Assembly: GCA_964404745.1 (NCBI GenBank)
Contig: CAYOLG010000013.1
Coordinates: forward strand, 1 to 64,000
DNA from: Pelagisphaera sp964404745
GTDB taxonomy: Bacteria > Verrucomicrobiota > Verrucomicrobiia > Opitutales > Opitutaceae
Reading direction: 5' to 3'
Length of the DNA stretch: 64,000 bases
Position numbers and translations under genes: made by a program. Shown in pieces: positions 53,215 to 61,344 of the stretch (its first letter is position 1; every line of letters begins with the position of its first letter). The notes beneath the pieces were generated by a model. That model saw nothing but the letters and a program-made list of their open reading frames with translations. It was not told the DNA's origin and did no database searches.

Positions 53215-54474
53215 TCAGGACGAGATGTTCTGCTTTTCCAGAAAGGCATTAACTTTGGCCAATATCTCGTCCGCCTGATCCTTATCAAATCCGAGATCCT
53301 GAAGATCGGACGACTCCACATCCAAGAAGACTTCCGGGCTAATCAATCCATTCATAACCAGACGTTCTGCAGTCTCGTCATCGATCCCTTCGATCTGATT
53401 CAATCCGGCTGCAGCCTGCTGCTGTTTCGCTTCCATGCTGACCTCGCGGACTTCTTCTTTCTCGATATCAATCTTCCAGCCAATGAGTTTCGAAGTTAAT
53501 CGGGCGTTCTGGCCTTTCCGTCCAATGGCAATGGCTAAGTCGTCTTCTGAAACCTCTATCCGCAAGCGCTTGTTCACCTCGTCTACCTCCACATTCCGTG
53601 GAATTGCCGGCTTCAACGCCTCGATCGCCAGCTCTTTTGGCCCTTCCACGTAGCGAATGATATCGATCTTCTCACCGCCGAGCTCGCGCACGATACTTTT
53701 TACACGAGCTCCTCGAGCGCCCACACAAGCTCCCACCGGATCGACTTTCGGATCTGACGAGGAAACCGCTATTTTGGTACGATATCCAGGTTCCCGCGCG
53801 AAGGCTTGGATCGTCACCGTACCGTCCGCAATTTCTGTCACCTCCAAATCGAATAGTCGACGCACGAATTTCGGGGTCGAACGGCTCAAAATTAGTTCAG
53901 GACCCCGATTCGACGCTTCGATCTTGAGCAGGAAGCAGCGAATGCGCTCGCCCGGCGAATAATCCTCACCCGGCACTTGTTCGCGAACAGGCATGATAGC
54001 CTCAGCCTTGCCCAAATCGATATAAAGGTCGCCTCGCTCTCGGCGTCTCACGATTCCGCTCACGATATCGCCCACTTGATCCTTGAAGTCGTCATAGATC
54101 CGCTCCTTCTCGAATTGACGGAGGCGTTGCATTATCGCCTGCCGAGCCGTTTGGGCCGCAATCCGCCCCAAATAGGCTGGATCCATCTCTTTTTCGAAAG
54201 TATCTCCCAATTGAATGTCCGGATTGATTAAACGGGCTTTTTCCAGGGGAATTTCAGTCTTGGGATCGCTCATGGAGTCCACGACTTCATGCAAGGACCA
54301 CGCCTGCATCTTACCGTTCTTCGGATCTATCTCGATCTTCAGCTCTTGCCCCGCATTTACCCCTTTGGCCGCGGCGTTCTTGATCGCGTTGACGATAGCG
54401 GAAATCATGTCTTCACGACCGATCCCCTTCTCCTTTTCCATGTACTCAAGTACGGATAGAATTTCGCTGCTCAT
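53215..54474 (-). CDS. nusA: Transcription termination/antitermination factor NusA
   Basis: This 419-residue protein has the NusA N-terminal RNA-polymerase-binding domain, an S1 domain (VGDIVSGIVRRRERGDLYID) and two KH domains (VGACVGARGARVKSIVRELG; AIAIGRKGQNARLTSKL). A short C-terminal helix-hairpin-helix module (about 360-419) follows. It heads the operon with infB. The usual rimP gene before it is not present; a terminator and a DUF2851 gene lie upstream instead. Confidence 0.97.
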   Translation of the reverse strand: MSSEILSVLEYMEKEKGIGREDMISAIVNAIKNAAAKGVNAGQELKIEIDPKNGKMQAWSLHEVVDSMSDPKTEIPLEKARLINPDIQLGDTFEKEMDPAYLGRIAAQTARQAIMQRLRQFEKERIYDDFKDQVGDIVSGIVRRRERGDLYIDLGKAEAIMPVREQVPGEDYSPGERIRCFLLKIEASNRGPELILSRSTPKFVRRLFDLEVTEIADGTVTIQAFAREPGYRTKIAVSSSDPKVDPVGACVGARGARVKSIVRELGGEKIDIIRYVEGPKELAIEALKPAIPRNVEVDEVNKRLRIEVSEDDLAIAIGRKGQNARLTSKLIGWKIDIEKEEVREVSMEAKQQQAAAGLNQIEGIDDETAERLVMNGLISPEVFLDVESSDLQDLGFDKDQADEILAKVNAFLEKQNISS

Positions 54475-54491
54475 GTTTACTTACTTGTAAG

Positions 54492-54517
54492 AAAAAAAAA
54501 GCGGGTCGAAGACCCAC
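54492..54517 (-). terminator. Terminator between DUF2851 gene and nusA
   Basis: On the minus strand the stem GGGTC-TTC-GACCC is followed by GC and nine T residues. It would end transcripts from the DUF2851 gene just before nusA, or act as an attenuator in the nusA leader, since it lies only 18 bases before the nusA start. Confidence 0.7.
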
Positions 54518-54648
54518 TTTTCATAAAGTGAAAAAATAGGCTGCAAGTAAATTTCTCGACTCTTTAAAAGTCAAGCATCGCATTCGGGATCTCATACGAC
54601 TGAAATCGATAAAAACCGCTTCCCGATTTATTCTGAACACCGGTTCCC

Positions 54649-55875
54649 CTATCCTAGCACTGGCACGGATGGCCGATTCGCTTCAGAGAGCCGCAAACTC
54701 AAAAGTCCCTGTACCCAACCATTGGCAAGGGGAAAGCGTCTTATTTCCAGGACTCCAAGTTTTCGAAGGCTGTCCCTAGCGCCGAGCGGAGCATCCCCGA
54801 CGTACCAATGAAACCAAAGCTGCGAGACAGGAACTTGTGTCCGAGCGAAAACCAAGGGAAGAAATCCGTCGCAAACCAGTGTATCGAGCTTAGTACCTCC
54901 AAAACGCTTAGAGCCTATTATTCCCGCGACAACTCCTCGTTTCAACTGAGGCATCCCTGAGGTTTTTCTGTACTCGTCCGTCGACCGACAAACCCTAGCA
55001 AGCTCCTTCGGCAATTGCGAAGCCCACTCCTCGAGCTCTTTCGGCCAATGGGGCTTTTCCACCACCCACTTGCGATATTGATCCAAACGCATTCGAGGAT
55101 AATTCGCCGGTCGCGTTCCTCGAGTCGTCCACAGATCGCCTCCGATTTCGTAAAGAGCCTCCACAGTTGGAGGATCTTCTCGAAAATCCGCCAGCGATCG
55201 GGCCCCAGCAACCCGAAGCATGGGAATGCGGTTTTCTGAATATCCCAATATTTCTAGAGCGGCCAGGTGACAAGCCCCCTCCCAGCCAAGCCGCTCGATC
55301 CGCTTTCGAGCGTAACCGCATTTCATGCGCCAACGATCCTGAGCTCTCTGCTGCAAAATGACACGACATTGCTCGGCCGAATTTCCAAGCAAGGATTCTA
55401 TAGCGCTTTCCACTGACATTCCCGTGGATTCGACTATGGAATCTTCACTGGCATATTCTTCTAGATCGTACCAAAGGCAGTCCAGCAAAGACACAGTTGG
55501 AACCTTCATACCTGATTGCGTCCTCGTAGGAAGATCATCGGATTTTGAAGGGTAGAGAACGACGTGCAGGACAACATTGTCGAACTCCGGGTTGTCGCCA
55601 TGGCCATGTCCTCGCCAATCTCTGACCGAAAAATGGACCTCCACGTCGCCTTCGATCCGTTCGCCACCGATCGACAGAATCGCATTCTTGAAATCGGGCC
55701 CGGCAAGCCGATTCCAATCCCCCGGATGAGTCACCGCAACCGATCGCCCGTCGTCCGCCCGCAATCGGGACGTGTCAAAAGCCGACTTCAGCCAAATCCG
55801 TTGCAAAACGAGCTCACTGACCTGGAACGGCCCGTAGAGCCCCTGGAACTCTTCAACGCTAGGGGTAGTAAACAT
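54649..55875 (-). CDS. DUF2851 family protein
   Basis: This 408-residue protein matches the DUF2851 family by its conserved N-terminal block: DWNRLAGPDFKNAILSIGGE, IEGDVEVHFSVRDWRGHGH and DNVVLHVVLY. The acidic and histidine residues of this block look like a nuclease-type or metal-binding core, but the family has no established function. The rest is helical and rich in Trp and Arg (AQDRWRMKCGYARKRIERLG). It is monocistronic with a terminator before nusA. Confidence 0.82.
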   Translation of the reverse strand: MFTTPSVEEFQGLYGPFQVSELVLQRIWLKSAFDTSRLRADDGRSVAVTHPGDWNRLAGPDFKNAILSIGGERIEGDVEVHFSVRDWRGHGHGDNPEFDNVVLHVVLYPSKSDDLPTRTQSGMKVPTVSLLDCLWYDLEEYASEDSIVESTGMSVESAIESLLGNSAEQCRVILQQRAQDRWRMKCGYARKRIERLGWEGACHLAALEILGYSENRIPMLRVAGARSLADFREDPPTVEALYEIGGDLWTTRGTRPANYPRMRLDQYRKWVVEKPHWPKELEEWASQLPKELARVCRSTDEYRKTSGMPQLKRGVVAGIIGSKRFGGTKLDTLVCDGFLPLVFARTQVPVSQLWFHWYVGDAPLGARDSLRKLGVLEIRRFPLANGWVQGLLSLRLSEANRPSVPVLG

Positions 55876-56030
55876 AACAGCAGAGCCCCAAACTAGAGCT
55901 CAGCCGAGACTAATGAAAGCGAATTGTTCGCTTCGCCTTCGAATTCGCGCCAATCTACTGATGCGCTTTCCCCATTGACGTATCGCCAACCTAAGCCAAT
56001 ACACACCGGAACACGCCATATCAGTGATTC

Positions 56031-56279
56031 ATGACGAACAATGACGATCCAGAATGGGAAGTCGTTGACTCCCTTCCCAACGAGAAAAAGCCACAGCCTC
56101 CGAAACCGTTCAAGTTTCGCATCTCGAAAAAGTTTCTGATCGGAGCGGGGATCGGCATAGCCATCGCCATCATCTCGCCGCGTTTCGTCGTGAACCTCGT
56201 CCGCAACGTCGTCGCCTACTGGTGGCTAGTCCTCGCCATAGCCGCCTATTGGATGATTCGCCGGCGTGTTCAACGTTGA
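56031..56279 (+). CDS. Small two-span membrane protein
   Basis: This 82-residue protein has a charged, proline-containing N-terminus (EKKPQPPKPFKFRISKK) and two hydrophobic segments (FLIGAGIGIAIAIISPRFVV and VVAYWWLVLAIAAYWMI), ending RRRVQR. No family is recognised. It lies 22 bases before the D,D-carboxypeptidase gene on the same strand, so the two are probably cotranscribed. Confidence 0.6.
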   Translation: MTNNDDPEWEVVDSLPNEKKPQPPKPFKFRISKKFLIGAGIGIAIAIISPRFVVNLVRNVVAYWWLVLAIAAYWMIRRRVQR

Positions 56280-56301
56280 TCGTCCGTGATTTAGAATACG
56301 C

Positions 56302-57312
56302 ATGTACAAGAAAATTTTCGGTGTCGTTCTTATACTCCACCTGATCGCGTTCGCCTATCTCGGTCTCAGGTCCGGAAACCCTAACCCGGAAGCTGGTCAA
56401 AACGAAATAAGTGACGCACGCCCTACGGACGCAAGCCAGCGGGTAGACACTGTGGAGGACGATCTTCTTGAAGAGATCGCTCCAGAGCCCGAAGCCGTTG
56501 CCCCGCAAATCATCGAATTTTCCCAAGCTCTGAACGAATCTCTGCCAGTTAGCATCAATCCCGAAGGCCTCGAGTCTGGCATTCTGTTCGACGCCACCGC
56601 CAATCGCGTTATTTGGGAAAAAAACAGCCAGCAACCCATCCGCATAGCTTCCATGACCAAGATGATGACCGCTCTTCTTGCATTTGAGGACGAAGCAAAA
56701 CGGGATGACCTTTCTATGGATACGATCATAAAAGTCTCCAACGCGGCTTATCGCATTGGCGGCAGCCAAGTATGGCTCGATCCTAGAGAGAGTTTTTCGC
56801 TCGAGGAATTGCTCATCACCATCATGGTCAAAAGCGCAAATGACTCATCGTACTTGGTAGGTGAATACTTGGCTAACGGCAAGATGGATCAATTCATAGC
56901 CCGCATGAATACTCGGGCCACCGAGCTTAGCATGACCCAAACGGAGTTCCTAAACGCCCACGGTTTGCCCGAAGGGGAGACCGGCAACACAGCTTCCTGC
57001 CAAGATCTCGTCCGCTTGGCCCTCGCCCTATATCGATTCGATAGCGCTCTTGAGTGGGCCTCCATTCCCAACTACAAATTTCGCTCCGAAGCGGAGGAGC
57101 CCACAATACTGGCCAACCACAATCGACTGGTTCTAACCACGCCAGGCGTTAATGGACTGAAAACAGGCTACACGAAAGCAGCAGGCTTTTGCGTTACGGC
57201 CACTTGCGAGCGCGATGGGCGAATCCTCATTGCCGTAACAACCGGCTTTCCATCCAGCAAACGGCGCGACAGCTTCACCGAGGCCCTACTGGAATGGGGC
57301 TATTCCCAGTAG
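56302..57312 (+). CDS. D-alanyl-D-alanine carboxypeptidase (S11, PBP5/6-like)
   Basis: This 336-residue enzyme trims the terminal D-Ala from peptidoglycan stem peptides. It has an N-terminal membrane anchor or signal (about residues 5-21) and an acidic, disordered stalk (about 25-75). The penicillin-binding motifs are Ser117-x-x-Lys120 (IASMTKMMTALLAFE), SAND and LKTGYTKAAGFC. It stops after the catalytic domain and lacks the C-terminal beta domain of E. coli PBP5, so the N-terminal segment probably holds it at the membrane. Confidence 0.93.
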   Translation: MYKKIFGVVLILHLIAFAYLGLRSGNPNPEAGQNEISDARPTDASQRVDTVEDDLLEEIAPEPEAVAPQIIEFSQALNESLPVSINPEGLESGILFDATANRVIWEKNSQQPIRIASMTKMMTALLAFEDEAKRDDLSMDTIIKVSNAAYRIGGSQVWLDPRESFSLEELLITIMVKSANDSSYLVGEYLANGKMDQFIARMNTRATELSMTQTEFLNAHGLPEGETGNTASCQDLVRLALALYRFDSALEWASIPNYKFRSEAEEPTILANHNRLVLTTPGVNGLKTGYTKAAGFCVTATCERDGRILIAVTTGFPSSKRRDSFTEALLEWGYSQ

Positions 57313-57445
57313 CTAGGTTTCCTCCACGCAAATATAGAAAAGAATTCCTCTCCGGGGTCGCGGGCGGCTCTCCCTCTGAATTGGGGATAAGTTGACGCTG
57401 ATGATCGACTGCTGGAAGTCGCCAGCAATGCCCCCATCATCCTGC

Positions 57446-57475
57446 GTAGGGCGCTCGCAAGCGAGCGATTACTAC
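57446..57475. repeat. Near-symmetric GTAG-headed palindrome
   Basis: GTAGGGCGCTCGCAAGCGAG plus CGATTACTAC has GTAG on both strands (57446-57449 and, reversed, 57472-57475) around the CGCTCG-CAA-GCGAGCG hairpin. Confidence 0.65.
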
Positions 57476-57696
57476 AATGGAAAGGAACCTCGTTGATTCG
57501 CTCGCGAACGGCCTCCCTGCGTAGCAAACAACATAAGTTAACGCGTTTCGGCAGCAAGTCGCAGGAAGGCTGGACTGCGCGCTAAATCCAGCCTGCGATC
57601 TGCAGACGATCCCAATTCGCGGCATGCGCCTCGAGACAAGTACGACCCCCCTGCCCGCACGAGCGAATTTCATCGCGATTACGCCTCCTGTCTGTG

Positions 57697-57726
57697 TTGA
57701 CACAGTGGAATAAGCCACTGTTGTAC
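57697..57726 (+). promoter_or_regulatory. Promoter-like element with embedded inverted repeat
   Basis: TTGACA (57697-57702) and TTGTAC (57721-57726) are 18 bases apart. Between them lies the perfect inverted repeat ACAGTGG-AATAAG-CCACTGT (57702-57721), which would suit a dimeric repressor. It is 25 bases before the GAF pseudogene. Confidence 0.45.
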
Positions 57727-57751
57727 ACCGATTCCGCTTTTGGAATCCACC

Positions 57752-58165
57752 ATGTATACCCCAAATTTCATCCGCTTATGCGAAGAGATTCTCGAGGAAG
57801 GCGTCACCAAACTTGCTATGGGCGAAGATCCTTACCGCGCTAACGTTCGCCACATCGTAGATGGGCAATACCAAATCGTATCCATAAATTCGTCCGACTA
57901 GATTTTCGCCCCCGGTGAATCGTTTCCCTTAGACCACACCCTTTGCCACGACGTATTCACAAAAGGCATCACTATCGCCCTTACGCATGCTGTCCGAGAG
58001 CCAGGGCAATCGCTGCATCCACTCTATCATGACTTGGATGTCGAAGCTTTCATAGGCACTCCCATTTACGAGCGCTCCGAAATTTGGGGAACCCACAACT
58101 TCACCAATCTGAAAATCAAGCGAGACGTATTCAACGAACGCGAAGTCGCTTACATCGAAAACTAA
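57752..58165 (+). pseudogene. GAF-domain sensor fragment interrupted by an in-frame TAG
   Basis: From ATG at 57752 the frame gives 49 residues (MYTPNFIRLCEEILEEGVTK through QIVSINSSD), a TAG at 57899, and then 88 more codons in the same frame to a TAA at 58163. The second part is plainly a GAF domain: FAPGESFPLDHTLCHDV, HPLYHDLDVEAFIGTPIYE, IWGTHNFTNLKIKR and EREVAYIEN. Joined, it is a complete single GAF domain with no output domain, whereas relatives are usually part of histidine kinases or cyclases. A single nonsense mutation in the remnant of a larger sensor gene is the simplest reading. Confidence 0.72.
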
Positions 58166-58270
58166 GCCCGTCGCCTTTACGAAGCACTCTCTTCAAACTA
58201 GGGTCCCCAACAAAAGTTTGGGGTAGACTCTCCTCTGAGAATCCTTGGCTCCAATAAGCCGGTCGGAATT

Positions 58271-58294
58271 CGGCGATGCAAACCGAGCGGCCAC
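58271..58294. repeat. Partial copy of the 10484/17626 dispersed repeat
   Basis: CGGCGATGCAAACCGAGCGG followed by CCAC aligns with CGGCGGCGCAAGCCGAGCGG at 17661. Just upstream, CCCCAA-CAAAAGT-TTGGGG (58205-58223) is another hairpin. Confidence 0.5.
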
Positions 58295-58321
58295 CAAAAG
58301 CAGCTCCTGAAAACCGAGTCG

Positions 58322-59380
58322 CTAATCCGTATCTACGACATTTACGTTAGTCGCCAAATCGCGTCGAGCCTGACGGTGCGGATCGCCTCGGGCTTTGCCC
58401 AATCGCGACCGGTATCTAGCCAACTGCCTTGGCGTGCAGACAGCCAAATGGCAAATGGGCTCTCCCGGTTTCACGGCCGGCATCGTTGTCATCCCAATAA
58501 CAATTCCATGAGTGTTCGAGCATAGCGCATGCTGCTCTTCTCCCAGTATCGAATAATTGGTCACAACCGGCTGCCCTTTTTCCACAAAATCGCCAGGGCT
58601 TACGTGGAATTTAAGAATGCCTCCCACCGGTGCCCTCAGCCAAACGCTTTTTCGTATCTTAGCTTGATAGGGCGGGGAAACCGGCTCGTCGCTGATCATC
58701 CCATTCGAAGCCAACACGTTACGTATCCCCTGAACCCCAATCTGCATAACGCTAGGCTCGATTTTCAAGGGCTCGCCCGCTTCCAATATTATGGTTGGAC
58801 AGCCACGCTTGGTAGCCTCTCTTCTAAAGGAGCCGACTGGGCCCTTTCCATCAATGACCAGCGCGCACCCAAAATCCGCCGCCAATTTCCGCGTGTCTGG
58901 ATTAGTCAAGTCTGCACGCACATTCGGATAATTCGTCCGCTGCGATGCTGCCGTATGCAGGTCGATGCAGTAATCGCATTTGTCTACCAGCTCCGTCATC
59001 AGAATGTTGGCGATACGGCTGGCCAAACTGCCATTTTCCGATCCCGGGAAGGACCGGTTCAAGTCTCTACGATCCGGCAAATAGCGATCGTGAGTTTCGA
59101 AACCGAAAACATTGATTACGGGGGCCAATATCAAGGTGCCCTTCAAGAGCTGAATTTCATCGTCGAACAAGAAGTCGTGTATGATACCGGTACCATTAAT
59201 TTCGTCTCCATGAATGGCAGCCGTAATCAATATCCGGGGGCCAGGCTTTCGCGCCCGGATCACCCTGATGGGCATACGAGTCGAATCTCCAGAATAGGTC
59301 TGGGAGATTTCCAGCCGTAGGTCCCGCTTTCCGCCTAAAATAATACGCTTTCCCGCAATCGATAACGGACCCTTCTTCAT
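58322..59380 (-). CDS. Succinylglutamate desuccinylase/aspartoacylase-family M14 enzyme
   Basis: This 352-residue protein has the zinc motif AAIHGDEINGTG (HxxE), RDLNRSFPG and the third ligand in YCIDLHTAA. A catalytic-type glutamate lies in IILEAGEP. A C-terminal beta domain (VGGILKFHVSPGDFVEKGQP) resembles a lipoyl-type fold. These enzymes remove an acyl or aminoacyl group from small amides. The start overlaps the ATP-grasp ligase by four bases (ATGA), so ligase and hydrolase are coupled. That suggests action on the same amide bond or product, which is inference. An Arg-rich tail (about residues 320-345) is unusual. Confidence 0.85.
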   Translation of the reverse strand: MKKGPLSIAGKRIILGGKRDLRLEISQTYSGDSTRMPIRVIRARKPGPRILITAAIHGDEINGTGIIHDFLFDDEIQLLKGTLILAPVINVFGFETHDRYLPDRRDLNRSFPGSENGSLASRIANILMTELVDKCDYCIDLHTAASQRTNYPNVRADLTNPDTRKLAADFGCALVIDGKGPVGSFRREATKRGCPTIILEAGEPLKIEPSVMQIGVQGIRNVLASNGMISDEPVSPPYQAKIRKSVWLRAPVGGILKFHVSPGDFVEKGQPVVTNYSILGEEQHALCSNTHGIVIGMTTMPAVKPGEPICHLAVCTPRQLARYRSRLGKARGDPHRQARRDLATNVNVVDTD

Positions 59381-60591
59381 TGCCTAGCAGATGGACTCTT
59401 GGATTTCTTGCTCGGAGCTCTTAGCTTTTTGCGGCGGCGAGGCCTCGTTTGCGAGGGCAGATAGCTGCTCAAGGCAATCTTGTTGCCATAACACAAGAGC
59501 ACATCCCCCGCCAGGATCGGGCGCTCCTTGTCCGGGTTCGCGATATTCTCGCCTCCCCGCGTAATGCGAAGCACAAGGATATTATGCTCTTTCAGTCCGC
59601 TTTCCTTCAACGGCTTGCCTGCCATTTGCGAATTGGGTTCCACCGTGAATTCCGTAATAGTGTATCCATTAGTCAGAGACAATCGTTCTCTTATATCGAT
59701 GTCCTTGAATTTAATCTGGTCTTCGATGTATCGAACGATCTTTCCCGCGAGATCCAAACCGGTCGCCGCTTCAATTCCCTCCAAACCCGGAGACGAGTTC
59801 ACCTCCATAATCACAGGGCCATCTTTTCCCTCGAGCATATCGACACCCGCCACCTTGAGGTTCAGAATCTGAGCCGCTCGGACCGCTGATTTCTCGTATT
59901 CCGCATCCAACTCCACCGCTTGAGTGGTACCTCCGCGATGCACATTGCTTCGAAACTCCTGCCCCACCGCCGTTCGCCTCATGGCGGCAACCACTTTATC
60001 GCCTATTACCAAAGCGCGAATATCGCGCCCCTTAGATTCGGATACAAATTTCTGGACGAGCACATTCTGCTTCACGCTGGAAAGCGTTTCGATAATGGCC
60101 TCGGCCACCTTATTGGTCTCCGCGAGAATGACCCCGATCCCCTGAGTACCAGAGAGCAGTTTGATCACCACCGGAGCGCCTCCCATTTCATGAATGCCTT
60201 GCAGGATATCGGATTGATTGCGTACGAAAGCGGTTTCGGCGATGCCAATATCGTGGCGGCTCAAAGCCTGCATTGACGATAGCTTGTCTCTCGAAGCCAG
60301 GATTGAATCAGCGGTGTTCAGGCAAAAAACGCCCATTTGCTCGAACTGACGCACCACGGCAGTGCCGAAAAAAGTGATGGAAGAGCCAATCCGGGGTACA
60401 ATCGCGTCAAAGTTGCTGATCGATTTCCCTCGATAGGTCAGGTCCGGCTCGCCTTGGCTCAGGTAGAGCCCGAACTTCAAGGTATCGAGCACGCGTACCT
60501 TGTGTCCCCTGGCGACGGCTGCTGCCTTGAGCCTTCGCGTGCTGTGGAGTCCAGGGCCCCGTGATAGAATCGCAATTTTTAAAGGGTTCAT
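59377..60591 (-). CDS. RimK-type ATP-grasp ligase with C-terminal TrkA-C (RCK_C) domain
   Basis: This 404-residue protein has the RimK core: ILSRGPGLHSTRRLKAAA at the start, VVIKLLSGTQGIGVILAE (ATP lysine and glycine loop), RDIRALVIGDKVVAAM, and the metal-binding end VIMEVNSSPGLEGIE. RimK enzymes add glutamates to the C-terminus of ribosomal protein S6 or make related peptide bonds. Residues about 310-385 add an RCK_C-like domain (TITEFTVEPNSQMAGKPLKE), which binds small ligands in potassium channels. The tail is strongly basic. It lies between a retropepsin-like gene (2 bases upstream) and an M14 hydrolase (4-base overlap). Confidence 0.9.
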   Translation of the reverse strand: MNPLKIAILSRGPGLHSTRRLKAAAVARGHKVRVLDTLKFGLYLSQGEPDLTYRGKSISNFDAIVPRIGSSITFFGTAVVRQFEQMGVFCLNTADSILASRDKLSSMQALSRHDIGIAETAFVRNQSDILQGIHEMGGAPVVIKLLSGTQGIGVILAETNKVAEAIIETLSSVKQNVLVQKFVSESKGRDIRALVIGDKVVAAMRRTAVGQEFRSNVHRGGTTQAVELDAEYEKSAVRAAQILNLKVAGVDMLEGKDGPVIMEVNSSPGLEGIEAATGLDLAGKIVRYIEDQIKFKDIDIRERLSLTNGYTITEFTVEPNSQMAGKPLKESGLKEHNILVLRITRGGENIANPDKERPILAGDVLLCYGNKIALSSYLPSQTRPRRRKKLRAPSKKSKSPSARQ

Positions 60592-60593
60592 TC

Positions 60594-61061
60594 TTAAGTA
60601 TCTCCGCTTAGCGCTCTGATCGGCTCGAATTGTAGCGATTGCTTAGGCCTAGTGACGAAAGAAACCGAGGAGTCGACTAGAAAATCGTTCTCCAACGCTT
60701 TTCTGCCAATCAGCATGCGGCAGGTCATGTTGCGCCGACACACGAGACTCAGCTCCACTTCCTTGATTCGGTCTCCTATCTTAACGGGAGTCTTGACGAA
60801 ATAACGCTCATCTTGCTGGCCATTGCTGGAACGCACATGGGTCTGATGGGCGATCGAGGCCACCACGACCTGGATTCTATCTCGCTTTTTCTTATGCAGT
60901 ACGACTGAAAACCGAACCTTGCCGCCAGGCAGTTCTTCGATATCCTTCACATCTATGGCCGAGCGCCTGGCGCCCGTATCCGCTTTCGCCACGACATTTT
61001 GAATTCCCCACGAGGGCAAATCCACCATTTCTTTCCAACCAATTCGCTCCAACGGGTTCAT
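60594..61061 (-). CDS. Retropepsin-like protease of the RimK-associated family (PF05618, annotated ATP-dependent zinc protease)
   Basis: This 155-residue protein has the single-lobe aspartic protease motif AKADTGARRSAID (Asp28-Thr-Gly) and a later hydrophobic-Gly block CRMLIGRKALENDFLVD that would form the retropepsin psi loop. The family is widely annotated as a zinc protease, but the visible motif is that of an aspartic protease. RimB in Pseudomonas is a member and is encoded with rimK. The ATG at 61061 is preferred over a TTG at 61082. It is the first gene of a three-gene operon with the ligase and the M14 enzyme. Confidence 0.82.
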   Translation of the reverse strand: MNPLERIGWKEMVDLPSWGIQNVVAKADTGARRSAIDVKDIEELPGGKVRFSVVLHKKKRDRIQVVVASIAHQTHVRSSNGQQDERYFVKTPVKIGDRIKEVELSLVCRRNMTCRMLIGRKALENDFLVDSSVSFVTRPKQSLQFEPIRALSGDT

Positions 61062-61344
61062 CTGCAATGTATCGATCCCCAATCGTAGTATTGATACTAG
61101 CTAAGATCTCATATACAACGACAAAACCCGCAGCCCAAAAATTCGAAGAGGCCCCCAAATTAGAGACAGTTCACTTGAACCCTTGCTCTACGGCTTTCGG
61201 GGTCAACCATTTCGAGCGACCAGACACTACCATTTTATTTGTTAAGGAAAAAATTTCCCCAAGAGCTTTCTTGGTAAACTTCAGTTGCAAATAAAGAATC
61301 GCGCCACTACATCCCTGCGATTGAAAACCCCGCAAAACGTGAAA

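Larger units (their letters stand above)
57313..57751. other. Repeat-rich intergenic region before the GAF pseudogene
   Basis: These 439 bases contain several short palindromes: the GTAG pair at 57446-57475, a TTCGCTCGCGAA-type hairpin near 57499, and GGCTGGA/TCCAGCC near 57569-57594. A promoter-like inverted repeat follows at 57697-57726. The segment CCTCGAGACAA near 57629 also occurs near 32757. I see no gene. Confidence 0.55.

Noticed and set aside
57752..58165. TAG read as an amino acid (pyrrolysine or suppression)
   Set aside because: Many genes here end in TAG, RF1 is intact at 33649, and no structure follows the codon. A nonsense mutation is simpler.
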